This document shows positions 21,901 to 62,250 of a DNA stretch of 64,000 nt, piece after piece. The stretch spans positions 181,912,349 through 181,976,348 of the forward strand of contig NC_081842.1 in NCBI RefSeq assembly GCF_963259705.1. Reading direction: 5' to 3'. The notes below the pieces were generated by a model, which searched no databases, was not told the DNA's origin, and worked only from the letters and a program-made list of their open reading frames with translations. Position 1 is the stretch's first letter. Each line of letters opens with the position of its first letter. This stretch comes from Myotis daubentonii (taxonomy: Eukaryota; Chordata; Mammalia; Chiroptera; Vespertilionidae). The translations under genes were made by a program, and so were the position numbers.

Positions 21901-24900
21901 TTATCTCTATGATGCCAGTGCCTGGCACGGAGTATTAAACGCTGAATGGAGAAAATGTATTCCTCCAGAAGTTAGAAGACTGGGTTTCTAGTCCAGGTCC
22001 TGGCATTAAAGAAAGGGTCCCTCTCTGGGCTTATACAAATTGAGGGCACTGGCTAGCCCAAATAATCTTTAAAGTTCTACACCACTCTTTTTTTTTTTTT
22101 TTTAATTGATGTCAGAGAGGAAGGAAGAGGGAGAGAGAGAGAGAGAGAAAAACATCAATGATGAGAAAACCATTGATCAGCTGCCTCCTGCACACCCCAC
22201 ACTGGAGATCAAGTCCGCAATCCGGGCATGTGATGACCGGGAATGGAACCATGACCTCCCGGTTCACAGGTCAATACTCAACCACTTAGCCATGCTGGCG
22301 AGGCACCACTCTTACTTTTTAGAATTTTATAATGAAACAGGCTAAATGAGAAAACAGGTTGAGTAGACGATGGTTGGGAGAAACTGTGCTCTAATGGTGA
22401 TGAGTCCCAACAGACTCATCCCAGCTAGATTACAGGGCTCATTCTTTCCCATACCCTCAGAAATGCCTGGGTTCATTCCTTGGTCCTCTCTTATTTACAT
22501 GGGTTTAAAATGACCAAGACTAGCCACCAGCAAATAATCAGTATTTCCCAAAGTCACATCTGCAGAACACTACTGCATATTAATAAGTGTTACTTGAAGA
22601 GGGGGCTTACAAAACTTGAGAATCATCAGGTAAAGTTCTTTGCTGTAAGTTGCCTCAGAGTCCTTAACATATTCATGTACACTGCAAATCCCCCACAGAA
22701 AAGCAGCACTTTCCAAACTTAACTTGTCCAAAGGATTTTTTTTTCAAGAGTCCCATAGAATGCTCTTTGAGAAATTCTCCTTTAGATAATATAGTTTCAT
22801 ACAAAGATCTCGATCCTTCTAGCATCCTTGGGAAGGCCAGGGTGGGGGGAAGGAGGAAGAGGAGACATTTTTTGAGGGAATAGAAGCATGTGTGCTAAAA
22901 AAAATCCCAGATCATATCAACTCATATATTAAGGTATTTGATGCCACTCATTTGGTTCAGATAGCAAAAAGTATGCATTCTATCTGGTTTCTCTTTTCAC
23001 CAAGTCTACCTGGAAGATCAGAGTCCCGCCAACCCGTGGTCCGCGGACCACTGGTGGCCCGCGGACCACTGGTGGCCCGTGAGGTCCGAAAGGCTGGTGA
23101 CCGCTGCATTAGAGTAAACAACCCTAGGTGTCTGGGATAAGTAGCTCTTTTTCCTGACACTCTCAAACTCCACGAGCCGTCATAATAGCTTTATCATAAG
23201 TTAACTCTTTGGAAAGCACGCAACAATGGAATGAATTACCCAGATAGTACTGTGCTGCTGCCCGGTTGGTATAAAGAACAGCATTCAAATCAGGGTCTGC
23301 ACATTTTTTCTTTAAGCCTTCAGTATACGAAATCACAGCTTTTTCATAGTCTTTTTCTTTAAAGTATTCATTGCCCTCATCTTTATAGGTCTTGGCCTGT
23401 TCTGCAAAGAAAACAAGAAATAATCACTATATTTTATTTTTTTAAAGGCTCAAGATAGAAATATTCTAAATCATGCAACAATGACATGTAATAAACCAAA
23501 CAGAATAAACTAAAAGGGAAAGAAAACTCAAAAATTAATCCTATAAAACTGGGTATTAACATGGAAGAATAGTCATGTGTATGTACTGCTACAATCAATT
23601 CCAAATATTTTACAAGGGAGATTATTAAGTGCTTACCAACAAAGAAGCATACAAGAAAAAGGCGTGCTTACCCTAGCTCCTAAAGAACTTTCTCTTTAGT
23701 TACTGAAGAAATGGGGAGGGGGGAATTATACTTCCCCCCATTTTGCTTTCTGTTCTTTTACTCCCTGGAATACAAATTCCCTCCTCACCCTAGTAAGAGC
23801 CTACAGAATTGTTAAGACTCAGTTCCAGTTTCTGGTCCGTGTGAGCCCACTCCTACCTCTCTGCCCTCGGTGTTCCAGCAGCACTTACACACAGGTTTTG
23901 TCCTGATTCTTTAGGACAATCTGGCTACCCACTGGGTCACGGCCTTAGGGGGCAGTCTTCTTCATCCTGTATCCCTAATGCCTAGCACTTAGTAGGTATC
24001 CAAAAAACTGTGTGGAATAAACAGTGACAAGTTGTCTCTGGCTAACTACTACTTGTTATAAATCAGAACGACTCACCCTTGACCTCAGTTCTACGGAGAC
24101 ACAAAACAAACGTTAGAGTCATGGAAGATACCTTCTGGAGGTCGCTCGTCATCAAAGATAATTGACTGGAGGCAAGCCAGGTCCGGGTTCTCCTTGGGAT
24201 CAATTTCTGACGGCGCTTTCTTCATAAACAGGGGGATCTTCTCAAATTCCTGGAGATTGTTAAGAGAAGCATGAACTATACAAACGGGATTTGCCACGGA
24301 GCAGATCCAACTCCACGTCTCTACATCCAAGTTTCCTTTCTTATCATGCTTTGCAAAGCATCCCGACTGGCGGTATGGCTGCCCACCCGGCCTTGGCTTC
24401 CATCCGTAAAACGCGTGCAGAATTGTGATCTCTATTCAGTCAGCACATCCTGACCAGAGCGGCCGTGACCGGCACGCCCTGGGCGCTCGGTGTCCGCACT
24501 GCCCCGCCGCTCACCCCATCTTCGCCACGAGCCCAGGAGGCCGGCGCCCGGGTCCCGCCTTTTAAACCCGGGAGGCGGCTCCCAGAAGGTAAATAACTGG
24601 CCCGGGACCAGCGCCACAGGCTGTCCGACTCCGGGGCCTGGGCTCCTGGATGTCCTGGCAGGTTAAGGAGGCCCTCGAGCCGCCAGAGCCGACTTTCAAC
24701 ACAGAGTAGCAACCACCCGCCGCCGGCAGCGCCAGGGCCCGGGGGCTGAGGAGGCGGGAGCCCGCACCACGGCCCACACGTGCGCGGAGCCCACGGCCGC
24801 CTACCTCTTCCCACCGGTCCTCGCGGAAGCGGCCGCGGTAAGGCTGGCTCTGGAACTTCTCCAGGAACGAGTCCATGGCGTCCTCGGAGGCGGCGTCCGG

Positions 24901-24915
24901 CTCGGGCCGCTCCAT
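9927..24915 (-). CDS. TTC4: Tetratricopeptide repeat protein 4, HSP90/HSP70 co-chaperone
   Basis: Homologue of yeast Cns1; TTC4 binds HSP90 and HSP70 through its TPRs. Ten coding exons, all with GT-AG junctions and matching phases: 24805-24915, 24132-24249, 23240-23401, 21123-21200, 19363-19487, 15967-16053, 13771-13985, 13057-13138, 10935-11017, 9927-10029. They sum to 1164 nt, 387 residues plus TGA, the human length. The N-terminal MDSFLEKFQSQPYRG lies in exon 1. TPRs run from about residue 79 to 186 over exons 3-5 (for example AKTYKDEGNEYFKEKDYEKA). A charged helix of KEKKEQNQNEALLQAIK type is in exon 6. The C-terminal Cns1/TTC4 domain contains WPVLFLYPEY at 276-285. The start ATG at 24915 has a strong context (G at -3, G at +4) and sits in a CpG island. 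No frameshift or stop was seen, so the gene looks intact. Introns carry HeliBat, SPIN, Ves and L1 copies. Confidence 0.95.
11723..12097 (-). mobile_element. HeliBat-type Helitron in L1
   Basis: On the + strand it reads A|CTAGAGGCCCGCTGCA ... TTTTATTATATAGGA|T, so on the - strand it starts TCCTATATAATAAAA and ends CTAG. It interrupts the L1 exactly between A 11722 and T 12098, so both boundaries are fixed to the base. It contains the CCTGGTGGTCAGT and complementary ACCAGGGGGCAG blocks typical of the family. Confidence 0.92.
12231..12551 (+). mobile_element. HeliBat-type Helitron (first of an adjacent pair)
   Basis: A12230|TCTATACTAATAAAAGGG start, TATGCAAATTAGACTGGA block, GC-rich body, TTTTTGTGCACCAGGCCTCTAG end at 12551 and host T 12552. 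Only the dinucleotide TA separates it from the next element. Confidence 0.92.
12554..12814 (+). mobile_element. HeliBat-type Helitron (second of an adjacent pair)
   Basis: A12553|TCCTATATGATAAAGAGG start, ATATGCAAATGGTC block, body of short GC-rich repeats (GGAGGGC/AGCAAGCTA), CTAG end at 12811-12814 and host T 12815. Same orientation as the preceding copy, head to tail. Confidence 0.9.
12975..13025. mobile_element. 51-bp hAT MITE remnant with 8-bp target duplication
   Basis: The ends CAGCAGTCGCCAA and TTGGTGACCACTG are inverted repeats (11 of 13). It is flanked by CCATAGAG (12967-12974) and CCATAAAG (13026-13033), an 8-bp hAT-type duplication with one change. The core GTGGTCCGTGAGGTCCGAAAGG is shared with 23019-23106. 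It lies 22 bp beyond the donor side of TTC4 exon 8. Confidence 0.75.
14633..14800 (+). mobile_element. Old hAT-type MITE (unnamed family)
   Basis: Begins CAGAGGTTGGCAAACTTTCC, continues with TTAAAGGGTCAGATAAGAAATACTTTAGGCTTTG in two parts, and ends TTTGCTGACCCCTACTC, an imperfect inverted repeat. A related fragment is at 17143-17355. It is an ancient mammalian interspersed repeat; I recognise the pattern but not a secure family name. Confidence 0.55.
14966..15184 (+). mobile_element. Ves SINE with 11-bp target duplication
   Basis: tRNA-like head (GGCTGGTTTGGCTCAGTGG ... GGTTTGATTCCAGTC), C/T-rich tail region (TCTCTCCCTCTCC) and A-rich end. It is flanked by AAATCCCTCAT at 14955-14965 and 15185-15195. 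Located in TTC4 intron 6. Confidence 0.92.
15590..15775 (+). repeat. MIR SINE
   Basis: Shows the MIR order: AGTGGCTAAGAGCAAGGAC, then TGTGAGGTTTCTTCACCTCTCTGAG, then CTACTGTGAAGATTAAATGA. It is an old mammal-wide SINE, heavily diverged, in TTC4 intron 6. Confidence 0.65.
16555..17026 (-). mobile_element. HeliBat-type Helitron with perfect 16-bp terminal palindrome
   Basis: A16554|CTAGAGGCCCGG ... TTTTATTATATAGGA|T17027 on the + strand. TGCACGAATTCGTGCA at 16567-16582 is a perfect palindrome 12 bp inside the 3' terminus, the Helitron 3' hairpin. The body has two partly duplicated copies of the GTCAGTGCACATCATAG block (near 16849 and 16902). The - strand ORFs here are non-coding shadows. Located in TTC4 intron 5. 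Confidence 0.93.
17143..17355 (+). mobile_element. Old hAT-type MITE fragment (unnamed family)
   Basis: GATCAGCAAACTCCTTCTGT, AAAGGGCCAGAGAGTAAATA and TTTTAGGCTTTGCAGACC blocks, matching the family seen at 14633. The distal end is degraded. Confidence 0.5.
17825..18262 (-). mobile_element. L1 fragment, antisense, split by a SPIN element
   Basis: + strand TTTTTTAAATCAACTTTGTTGAGGTG-type sequence (the reversed L1 3' region) up to 17926, then resuming at 18149 (CTCTAGAAAGTACCTTCACG) and running to the TATTCTATGGTATGAATATACCA block at 18235-18258. SPIN occupies 17927-18148. Confidence 0.65.
17927..18148 (+). mobile_element. SPIN-type hAT element (longer core variant)
   Basis: Starts CAGTGGTTCTTAACCTTCC, contains GCCGCGACCCTTTAATACAG and an AT-rich core (TTACAAATTGAACATAATTAAAG in parts), and ends CCACAGGTTGAGAACCACTG. 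Its core differs from the other copies, suggesting a second SPIN subfamily. The right flank CTCTAGAA fits the hAT target consensus nTnTAGAn, but the left 8 bp (CAATCCTT) do not match it. Confidence 0.88.
18560..19260 (-). pseudogene. Unidentified retrocopy-like degenerate ORF, antisense in TTC4 intron 5
   Basis: The - strand contains a continuous 68-residue open stretch (19190 to 18984), rich in E, S and K, with codon-like character. It is extended on both sides only by shifting frame, so it is broken. Downstream on the - strand follow a lysine/leucine-rich heptad-like tract, several stops, and a run of AATAAA-like hexamers near 18575-18550 that could be an old poly(A) signal and tail. I could not name the source protein. 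It may be a processed pseudogene or the 3' end of an unrecognised transposon. Boundaries are approximate. Confidence 0.3.
19735..20110 (+). repeat. MIR SINE interrupted by SPIN
   Basis: 19735-19821 (GCACAGCCCTTGGAATCAGA ... CTCTGTCATTTACCAACTA) and 20034-20110 (CTGGTTCCTCATCTGCACATG) form one MIR. The SPIN element at 19822-20033 sits between them. Confidence 0.65.
19822..20033 (+). mobile_element. SPIN-type hAT element with target duplication
   Basis: CAGTGGTTCTCAACCTTCTG start and GGTTGAGAAGCGCTG end, with the shared TTATGAATCGTAATG core. It is flanked by TATTAGAC (19814-19821) and CATTAGAC (20034-20041), an 8-bp duplication with one change that fits the hAT TAGA-centred target. Confidence 0.93.
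22090..22303 (-). mobile_element. Ves SINE, antisense, with 10-bp target duplication
   Basis: Poly-T at 22090-22104, GAGAGAGAGAGAGAGAG tract, CTGCCTCCTGCACACCCCAC block and tRNA-like head read on the - strand. It is flanked by CACCACTCTT at 22080-22089 and 22304-22313. Located in TTC4 intron 3. Confidence 0.92.
23019..23106. mobile_element. hAT MITE with internal tandem duplication
   Basis: Ends CAGAGTCCCGCCAACC and GGCTGGTGACCGCTG form a weak inverted repeat. Inside, the GC-rich palindromic unit GCGGACCACTGGTGGCCC is repeated in tandem (near 23045 and 23063). The core GTGAGGTCCGAAAGGCTGGTGACC matches the 51-bp copy at 12975. The right flank is CATTAGAG. It lies 134 bp downstream of TTC4 exon 3 in transcript order. 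Confidence 0.6.
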
Positions 24916-25135
24916 GGCACCTCCGGGGTCCTCCTGCCCGGCGCCCCGCGGTCCCGGCGCGGCTTCCGGCGGTGCGGGCGCCCTCCCCTAAGTCCTCCGG
25001 GCTGCGCCGGCCCGCGCGCCTGGGTTCCGCGAGCCGGGGGCGTGGCCTTCCGGGCCCCGGACACGCCCCTGCGCGCCCCACCTTCCCCTCCGCGGAGCCG
25101 CGGGCGTAGCCTTGGTGGATAAACCCAGCTCCCAG
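24430..25135 (-). promoter_or_regulatory. TTC4: CpG-rich promoter and first exon region of TTC4
   Basis: Very GC-rich and CpG-dense compared with the flanks, and it covers TTC4 exon 1 (24805-24915) and the sequence upstream of it on the - strand. This is typical of a housekeeping, TATA-less mammalian promoter. The transcription start cannot be placed exactly. No recognisable second gene starts on the + strand, although long spurious ORFs occur here because of base composition. Confidence 0.7.
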
Positions 25136-25149
25136 GACGCCCTCAGTCG

Positions 25150-25183
25150 CTCGTTTAGCCGGTTAGCTCGTTTAGCCGGTTAG
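25150..25183. repeat. 17-bp tandem duplication upstream of TTC4
   Basis: Two adjacent perfect copies of CTCGTTTAGCCGGTTAG (25150-25166 and 25167-25183), followed by a partial third start (CACGTTT). It lies about 235 bp upstream of the TTC4 start codon, at the edge of the CpG island. Confidence 0.9.
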
Positions 25184-25929
25184 CACGTTTCCTGAGCTCC
25201 TCCTGTGCCGAAGGCCTGTTGCAGTGGCTGGGGAAACAAAGCAGATGAAATCCCGGCCCTAGTCTAGGAGGCGATAAGGTGGTGGGGAGAGACCGACGCT
25301 AAACAAATAAGATGGGCGAGTTATCAGGTGGTAGCAAGATCCATGGGCGAACAGTTTTAAACCTGTGGACAGGCATTCAAGCAAAGGAGGAGGCCTGGAG
25401 TGAAAGGGGGCGGGGGGGGGGGCGCATTCCCTACCGAGGTAGGGCAGGGAGCCCCAGCGAGGGGAGCTTTGGGGATGGGGTGCTGGAGCAGAATGAAAAA
25501 GAAGGTGAAGTGAGAGGATAATGGGCCGTGATTCCGAGGACCGGGTTTTCCTCAGTGCAACGGGGCCTTTTGGAGAGTTTGGGGGAAAAAGTGATGTGAT
25601 CAGATGTGTCGGTTTCCAATATTAACCTCCCCCTACCCCAACCGCTGAGATGGAAACTAGGTCTCCAGGCCAGGTGAGCCTTCCTGCAGCCACCGGGTTA
25701 CCAGCAAATGGCTTCCAGCCCTGCACTGGGTGCTACAGCCTCGGGGAGCCCACAGCCTGGTCCAGAAGGAAAGGCAGCCCAGCCACAGCCCAGCGGACGG
25801 GGAGCTGCTTACAAGTCTGCACATGGAGGCACAGAGGAGTGGGTGTTACTGGGGGTGAGGCAGGGCAATAAGAAGCTAGGAAAATTCCTTGACAAGTGGA
25901 ATGAGGAAACGGAGACAGATAGCTGAACC

Positions 25930-26590
25930 AACTGAGTAATTTACAGCTAGTTACAGAAGGTCATCTCGATAGAGGTAACATCTAGGCCGCAGTTGTATTT
26001 CAGCCAGGCCCAGAAAAGCAGCAAAACCAGGTGGGTAACCCCAGACCAGCTGCTGTGACTAATGGCCAGTCAGTAGAAACCATGATCCCGAAAAGGTTCG
26101 CCTAGAAAAGCTGATGACTATTCTATTGAAACCCTCCCCTAAGACCTCCCCTAAATTCCCAGCCTTTAAAAATCCTCAAAACAGAGGACCCAGCACAGGC
26201 TCTCCCTCCCAGGAGCACACCTGCACCTTTCCCTTTTCCCTCTTCTTCCTTCAGGACACGCATCTCCTAAACGCTAAGGGACCCACGAGACTTGCAACCA
26301 GAGGAGCAATGGGCAGCAACAGCTTGTCCCGGACTAACCCCCTAACCTGTCTCTAAGGCCACCTTTCCTCTGACGTGAGGCAAAGCAGCCCACCTAGGTT
26401 CATTTCTTTCCTGTAATGTTTCTAGGGAGCCTAGGCTCTCTCTGCTGTTGCTGCTTCTATCCCAGGCCCTCCCTTGTTTCACCACCCCCAGCTTTAATAA
26501 ACATACTGTACTCTCAAAGTCACTTGGACTTGGACTGTGAAATCTTTCCTGCATGAAGTCAAGAACCCACAAACTACAGACCAGCCCGAG
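25930..26590 (+). repeat. Solo-LTR-like block (old ERV)
   Basis: LTR-like layout on +: a long unique upstream part, a TTTAAAAATCC TATA-like site near 26163, CT-rich stretches, AATAAA at 26496-26501, then about 80 bp resembling an R-U5 tail (AATCTTTCCTGCATGAAGTC). No internal retroviral genes flank it. Family and exact edges are uncertain and no target duplication was found. Confidence 0.4.
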
Positions 26591-27229
26591 GCAGGGCCAG
26601 GTCTCCTTTCTGGTAACAGGGAGATTTGAGGAGGTTTCACAGAGGAGGTGATGCAGAGATGAGGAAGGTTTCTGCAGATGGGTGGAGGTTGGAGGGAAAG
26701 CTGGGCATTTCAGGCCGTGGGAGCCCACATGCAGAGAGGCATGGAGGTATACAGCAGCCAGCATATTGGATATGGGAGCGTAAGGCCAGCAAGGTGGGAG
26801 AGGGCCAGAGGGCCGGGTTGCACATTGGCCTTCATTCGGCAGAGGATAGTGAGCCAAGGGCAAATTTGTCTCAGGAAGGCCTGGGTTGCCAGGTGAAAGA
26901 TTGATAGGGGAGGCTGGGTGAAGAGATTGAGAAGGAGACTGTTAGAGACCAGGGGAGAGAAGAGATCTAAAAACAGCAGTGGAGGATGGGAGAAACAGCA
27001 GGGCTATGGATGACAAATGGAGGGCCATGAGCTTTTCCGGGCCAGGACTGTGTCTTTCGCTTCTAACTTGCCCACGTGCAGAACACCTGGTCCCTGCCCT
27101 CCAAAGCCAAATCTTTTCCACACTTCCTCCTCCAGCTTGCTCCCTCACTACGGTTCCCATACTTGACCTTTTCATTATCTTTTCCCTTCTTGAGTACAGA
27201 GCCTACTAAGTCCTTTTGCTTCCACTTTT

Positions 27230-27661
27230 TTTTTTGTTTGTTTTATTGCTTAAAGTATTACAAAGGGTATTACATATGTGTCCTTTTTTCCCCCGCCCTT
27301 GACAATCCCCTGGCCTCCCCTACCCCCCAATGTCTTATGTCCATTGGTTATGCTTATATGCATGCATACAAGTCCTTCGGTTGATCTCTTACCCCCCTCC
27401 CTCCTGCCCCCCAACCCTCCCCAGCCTTCCCGCTGCAGTTTGACAATCAGTTTGAGGCAGTTCTGCCTCTGTATTTATTATTGTTAGAAGTTTATAATGG
27501 TCTTTATTATCCCTGAATGAGTGAGATCATGTGGTATTTTTCCTTCATTGACTGGCTTATTTCACTTAGCATAATGCTCTCCACTTCCATCCATGCCGTT
27601 GCAAATGGTAAGAGTTCCTTCTTTTTTACAGCAGCATAGTATTCCATCGTGTAGATGTACC
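27230..27661 (-). mobile_element. 5'-truncated young L1, antisense, with target duplication
   Basis: The poly-T tail starts at 27230, followed by reversed L1 3' UTR (TATTGCTTAAAGTATTACAAAGG, CCTTTTTTCCCCCGCCC) and ORF2-end sequence (reversed CTATGCTGCTGTAAAAAAGAAG). It ends abruptly at 27661. TCCACTTTT at 27221-27229 recurs at 27662-27670. Little decayed compared with the MIR and L2 copies nearby. Confidence 0.82.
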
Positions 27662-29269
27662 TCCACTTTTAAATTTGATTCCTATAAAACCAAGGTGATG
27701 ATAGGGGAGACTCAGAGAAGGGAAGTGACTTTCGCAGTGCTCTGTGACCCTTCCAACTCAAGACCACTTGGGGGCTTCGGCCAGTAACTGAGCCTGGTAG
27801 CTTCTGTTGAGCTCCGGGGCCACCTAGATCTAGAATATGGTTGCTGTCATTTGTCAAGGCCACACCCAAACCTGAGTTCTAGCCAATGAAAGCAGCAGTG
27901 TCTCTGAGAGGAAAGGGCTGAGGCATGGGTAGGAGACCTCTGGGACTCACACTTTGATTCCCTTTTGTGACCTTGGACAAGGCCCACCGTCTGAGCCCTG
28001 TCCTCATATGTTGACGATAGGCCATGAAGCCAGTCTACCCTCCCCATAACTCTGTATGGCTGCTATGAAATGCCAAGGAGGCCATGCTTGTGAACACTCT
28101 TGGCAATGGAAAAGAACCATCCCACTTCCTGCTCTCCCTCTAGCCCAGTTTCCTGATGGCCTTGGCCTTGGCCTACCATTTATTGGAGGGTGATCGTGTG
28201 GTCAACTTCATGGGTTCCTTATCCGCAGCAGGAGCTTACATGTAGGTGCTCCTCGGGCTTATGTCTTGTCCCACTCTACACTCACCCCGGGGATCTCACC
28301 TCACCCCTGTACAAAGATGAGTCTCAGGTCTGTTTCCATCTCAGATCCTCTGCTGAGCTCCACCCCTGTGCAGCCAGCCACCTGGTGGATGTCTCCACTA
28401 GCCTGGCACAAAGCCCATCAAGCTCACCAGGTCCAGCCTGAACTCACCCCTCCCCAAACCTGCTCCTGCTATGAGGGGTCACTCAGTGCGGGGACACCGC
28501 TGACCCAGTCATCCACCCAGAAACCTGAGTACCTTGCTCTTCCTCCCCTCCCTTCATCAACCACCAGCTTCTGAAAATTCTCTATCCTGAATCTCACACA
28601 GGTCTGCTCACCCTCCTCATCCCACACTGCAGCCCAGCACCCCTACCTTCTTCTCCGAAGCCTCCGGCCAGGTCTCCCTGCCTGTGCTCTTGTCCACACA
28701 ACTCCCCCGACCCGCTGCCTGCCCTTTCGTTCCACTTAGTGTGAGCTTTCTGCCACTCCTTTTTTCCCATTATTCCCTTTTATGCCCCAGAGCCCACCTC
28801 AGCCCCTCCCACCACTCTAAAGTGATATGTGTATTTTCAGCTTGTATGTGTTCTTGCAAAATGCAACTCTTGTGCATACACTTTTAATATGCTTTTTCCA
28901 CTCAGCACTGGGTTTTAGGTCCTGCCCATGGTACCCCCACCACCTCTGCTTTGTGGGACTCCATGGCGCCCATTCACTCCCTGAGGATGGAGGGCCAGGT
29001 CCTCCTCTCACAGGCACCACAGAGAGCACTGTGATCATCTCCCTTACCCATTGCTCCTTATGGACCTGTGGGAGGAGTTCCCTGAGATGTGTGCCCACAT
29101 AGAATTTCAGGTGTGGAGAGCGGCTACAGCGTTTGGACAGGTTCAAGCCTCGGACTAATGAGAGGGCACAGTCCTTTTGTGGCAAAGCCATGTGCAGGTC
29201 CCAGCTTGGAGGGCAAAGCCCTCCCAGCACAATTATAGCCAAAAAGCTATGGTTGTAAGCTTGACCTTA

Positions 29270-29552
29270 TGGTCCGAACCTGTGGTCCCAGGTGGCTGAG
29301 TGATGTGGGCTGCGGGAGGTGCAGCAAGTGCTGCCAAAACAAAGCTTGATAGAGTTCAGGTGCATGTAATTAAGTAGACTCGAAACCCGCAAGAACATTG
29401 TAAACATGTTGACCACGCCCTTACTTTGCCTCCTGTAATCTGGCTATAAAATAAAGACTCGGCTTGCAGGCTGTGGCACTGTTTCTCCCTCCAAGACCAG
29501 TGTCCCACCTCGTACCAGCTTTATTGTCTTGTCTGTGTTCTTTAATCCTTCA
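29270..29552 (+). repeat. Solo-LTR-like block (ERV)
   Basis: CTATAAAATAAAGACTCGG at 29444-29462 combines a TATA-like box with an AATAAA-like hexamer. A short R/U5-like tail follows and ends TTTAATCCTTCA at 29552 (LTRs end in CA). Composition and compact layout recall a class II ERV LTR. The start is uncertain and no matching 6-bp duplication was found. Confidence 0.45.
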
Positions 29553-30099
29553 CCGTGCCCCCCCCCCGCCCCCTCAGGTTCACCCCTGGCTGTGCTAAGT
29601 GCAGCACATTCAGGGTCATGGGTATAAACAACATGACTGAAGGCAGACAGATTCCTGTTCTGAGTGGCTGCACTCATCTCCCTCCCACCAGCAGTACCTG
29701 GGGATGCCTGTATCCCCAGGAGGAGGGAGCTTTCCAAAGCAGAAATCTCCGTGTCTCCCCTGCTTGCCTCTCACCTCCCCATCACGCCTTCCCACTGCTC
29801 TCCTGGTGAGGTCTCCCTCCAAGGCCACAGTGACCAACCCTTGCCCTCCTCTTCCCTCCACTGGGTTTTGCTGCACCTATGTATCTGCCCTTGGGCCTTG
29901 GCCCTATGTGCCCTGCTCTCCATACGCATCTACCATACGGGCATCTTTCCAAACCCCCTGGAGGGGGCGTTGTTTCTGGGAAGCCTTCCCTGACACCCCA
30001 ACCCCAAACTGGTCTATATATCTCCTCTGGACCTCACAGCTCCACACTTCCCTTCACCACCTGCTGGGCTATGGGTGGCTGTGTCTCTTACACTTCCGT

Positions 30100-30330
30100 T
30101 AGACCGAAGCTTCTCAACCCCAGCACTTTTGACAACTTGGGATGAATAATTCTTCCCCGTGGGGGCTTTCCTGTGCATTGGAGGATGTTTAGCAGCATCC
30201 CTGGCCTCTACCCACAATACCAATAGCATCTCCTTCCCCAGCTGTAGAAACCAAAAATGTCTCAAGATACTGCCAAATATTCCCGGGGGCTCAAAAATGG
30301 CCCTGCTGTGGGGAACCACCGCATCAGACC
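30100..30330 (-). mobile_element. MER20 (hAT-Charlie) fragment
   Basis: + strand CTTCTCAACCCCAGCACTTTTGACA, GCATTGGAGGATGTTTAGCAGCATCCCTGG and ATGTCTCAAGATACTGCCAAATATTCC parts match the reversed MER20 consensus pattern. A shared mammalian repeat. Confidence 0.75.
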
Positions 30331-30897
30331 ACAAACTGCCCTGGGTCCGGGCTGGGTCTGTATCCCTGGCACCCAGAGCAGGCATGGCCCAGGTTAGCTG
30401 CTCAATTCTAGTAAATGCTGCCCAAATGAATGGTGACCAAGCTCTGGGTAAAGACCCGAGGGTGGGTCTCGGAGATTAGGGTTCTGGGTTGTGCATGATG
30501 TCACAAGGTGGGAGGAGGCTCTTCTTTTCCTCCCTCAAAAAATACCCATGTCCTCATCTCCTTTCGTACTTAAGCTCTCCCAGTGGGGGAAGGGAAACTG
30601 AAACACCCAGCACGTTTACTGTGTGGCCTTGAGGAAGCCGCTTCACCTCTCTGAGCCTCGGCTTCCCCACTTATAACGTGTGGACAAACAGCCTCCGCGA
30701 GTCCGTTAGTGTTGACCGAGTCAACAAGGAAGGCCAGGCTCCTCTCACAGATTCGCTGTGCGGAGCAATAACTGCTCCAGACCCCGGGGCATCTCCCACA
30801 AGGAAACACTCAGGGGCGAGAGGTCAGCCACTTGGCATTTATAGTGAGCATGGCTGGGGCCAGGGCCGGCCCTGCAGAGGGCTGGGGCTCAGGGACA

Positions 30898-61726
<30,829 letters not shown>

Positions 61727-61879
61727 CTGCATGTCATCGTTTCAATAGAAGAGAAGAGGGGAGAAAGATACAGTACACCTGGGGTGCCATAGTCCCATCT
61801 CTCCTCCCCACTGGGCTACTCCAATCCTGACTCCCCCAGCAGCCAGACTGGCTCCCTTCCCTAAAACCGTCGGTGGCAC

Positions 61880-62250
61880 CTCATTTCACTGAGCATCCTT
61901 GTCAGGGCCCTGCAGGGCAGCCTCCCTCCCTGTCCGGGCCCTGCCCCGACACTCTCCCCTCACTCACCATGCTCTGGCCACACTGGCCACAGGCTTTCAG
62001 GCCCAGACACACTTCCTCCCAGGGGCCTTTGCACAGGCATCTTCCTCTGCCTGGGCCAACCCACTGTCACGCCCCCTCGCCCAGGTCTCGTGCCGCCCTT
62101 CGGGTCTAAGCTTGCTTGTCACTTCTCCAAGAGGCTTCCCTTAACCTTCAGGTGAACAGGGGCCCCCCTGTGACCCTCTTGTGCACCAGCGTACTCTCTT
62201 TTCAACCGTCATCACATTTCGTAATTAAACTCTTATCTGTTGTAGTAGAT
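61880..62250 (+). repeat. L2 LINE 3' fragment
   Basis: CCTTTGCACAGGCATCTTCC, CTCTGCCTGGGCCAACCC, TTGTCACTTCTCCAAGAGGC, TTCCCTTAACCTTCAGG in L2 order, diverged. Confidence 0.6.

Larger units (their letters stand above)
25184..30897. other. MROH7-TTC4 intergenic region
   Basis: No gene was recognised. It holds two LTR-like blocks (about 25.93-26.59 and 29.27-29.55 kb), a truncated L1 (27230-27661), L2-like sequence (for example about 28.1-28.8 and 29.8-30.0 kb) and a MER20 (30100-30330). The remaining ORFs are short and lack codon-like character. Confidence 0.55.

Noticed and set aside
24440..25109. Long ORFs on both strands (for example 213 codons on -, 109 on +) around TTC4 exon 1
   Set aside because: They follow from the GC-rich, stop-poor CpG island. 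Only the 37-codon exon 1 segment matches a known protein and has a proper donor.
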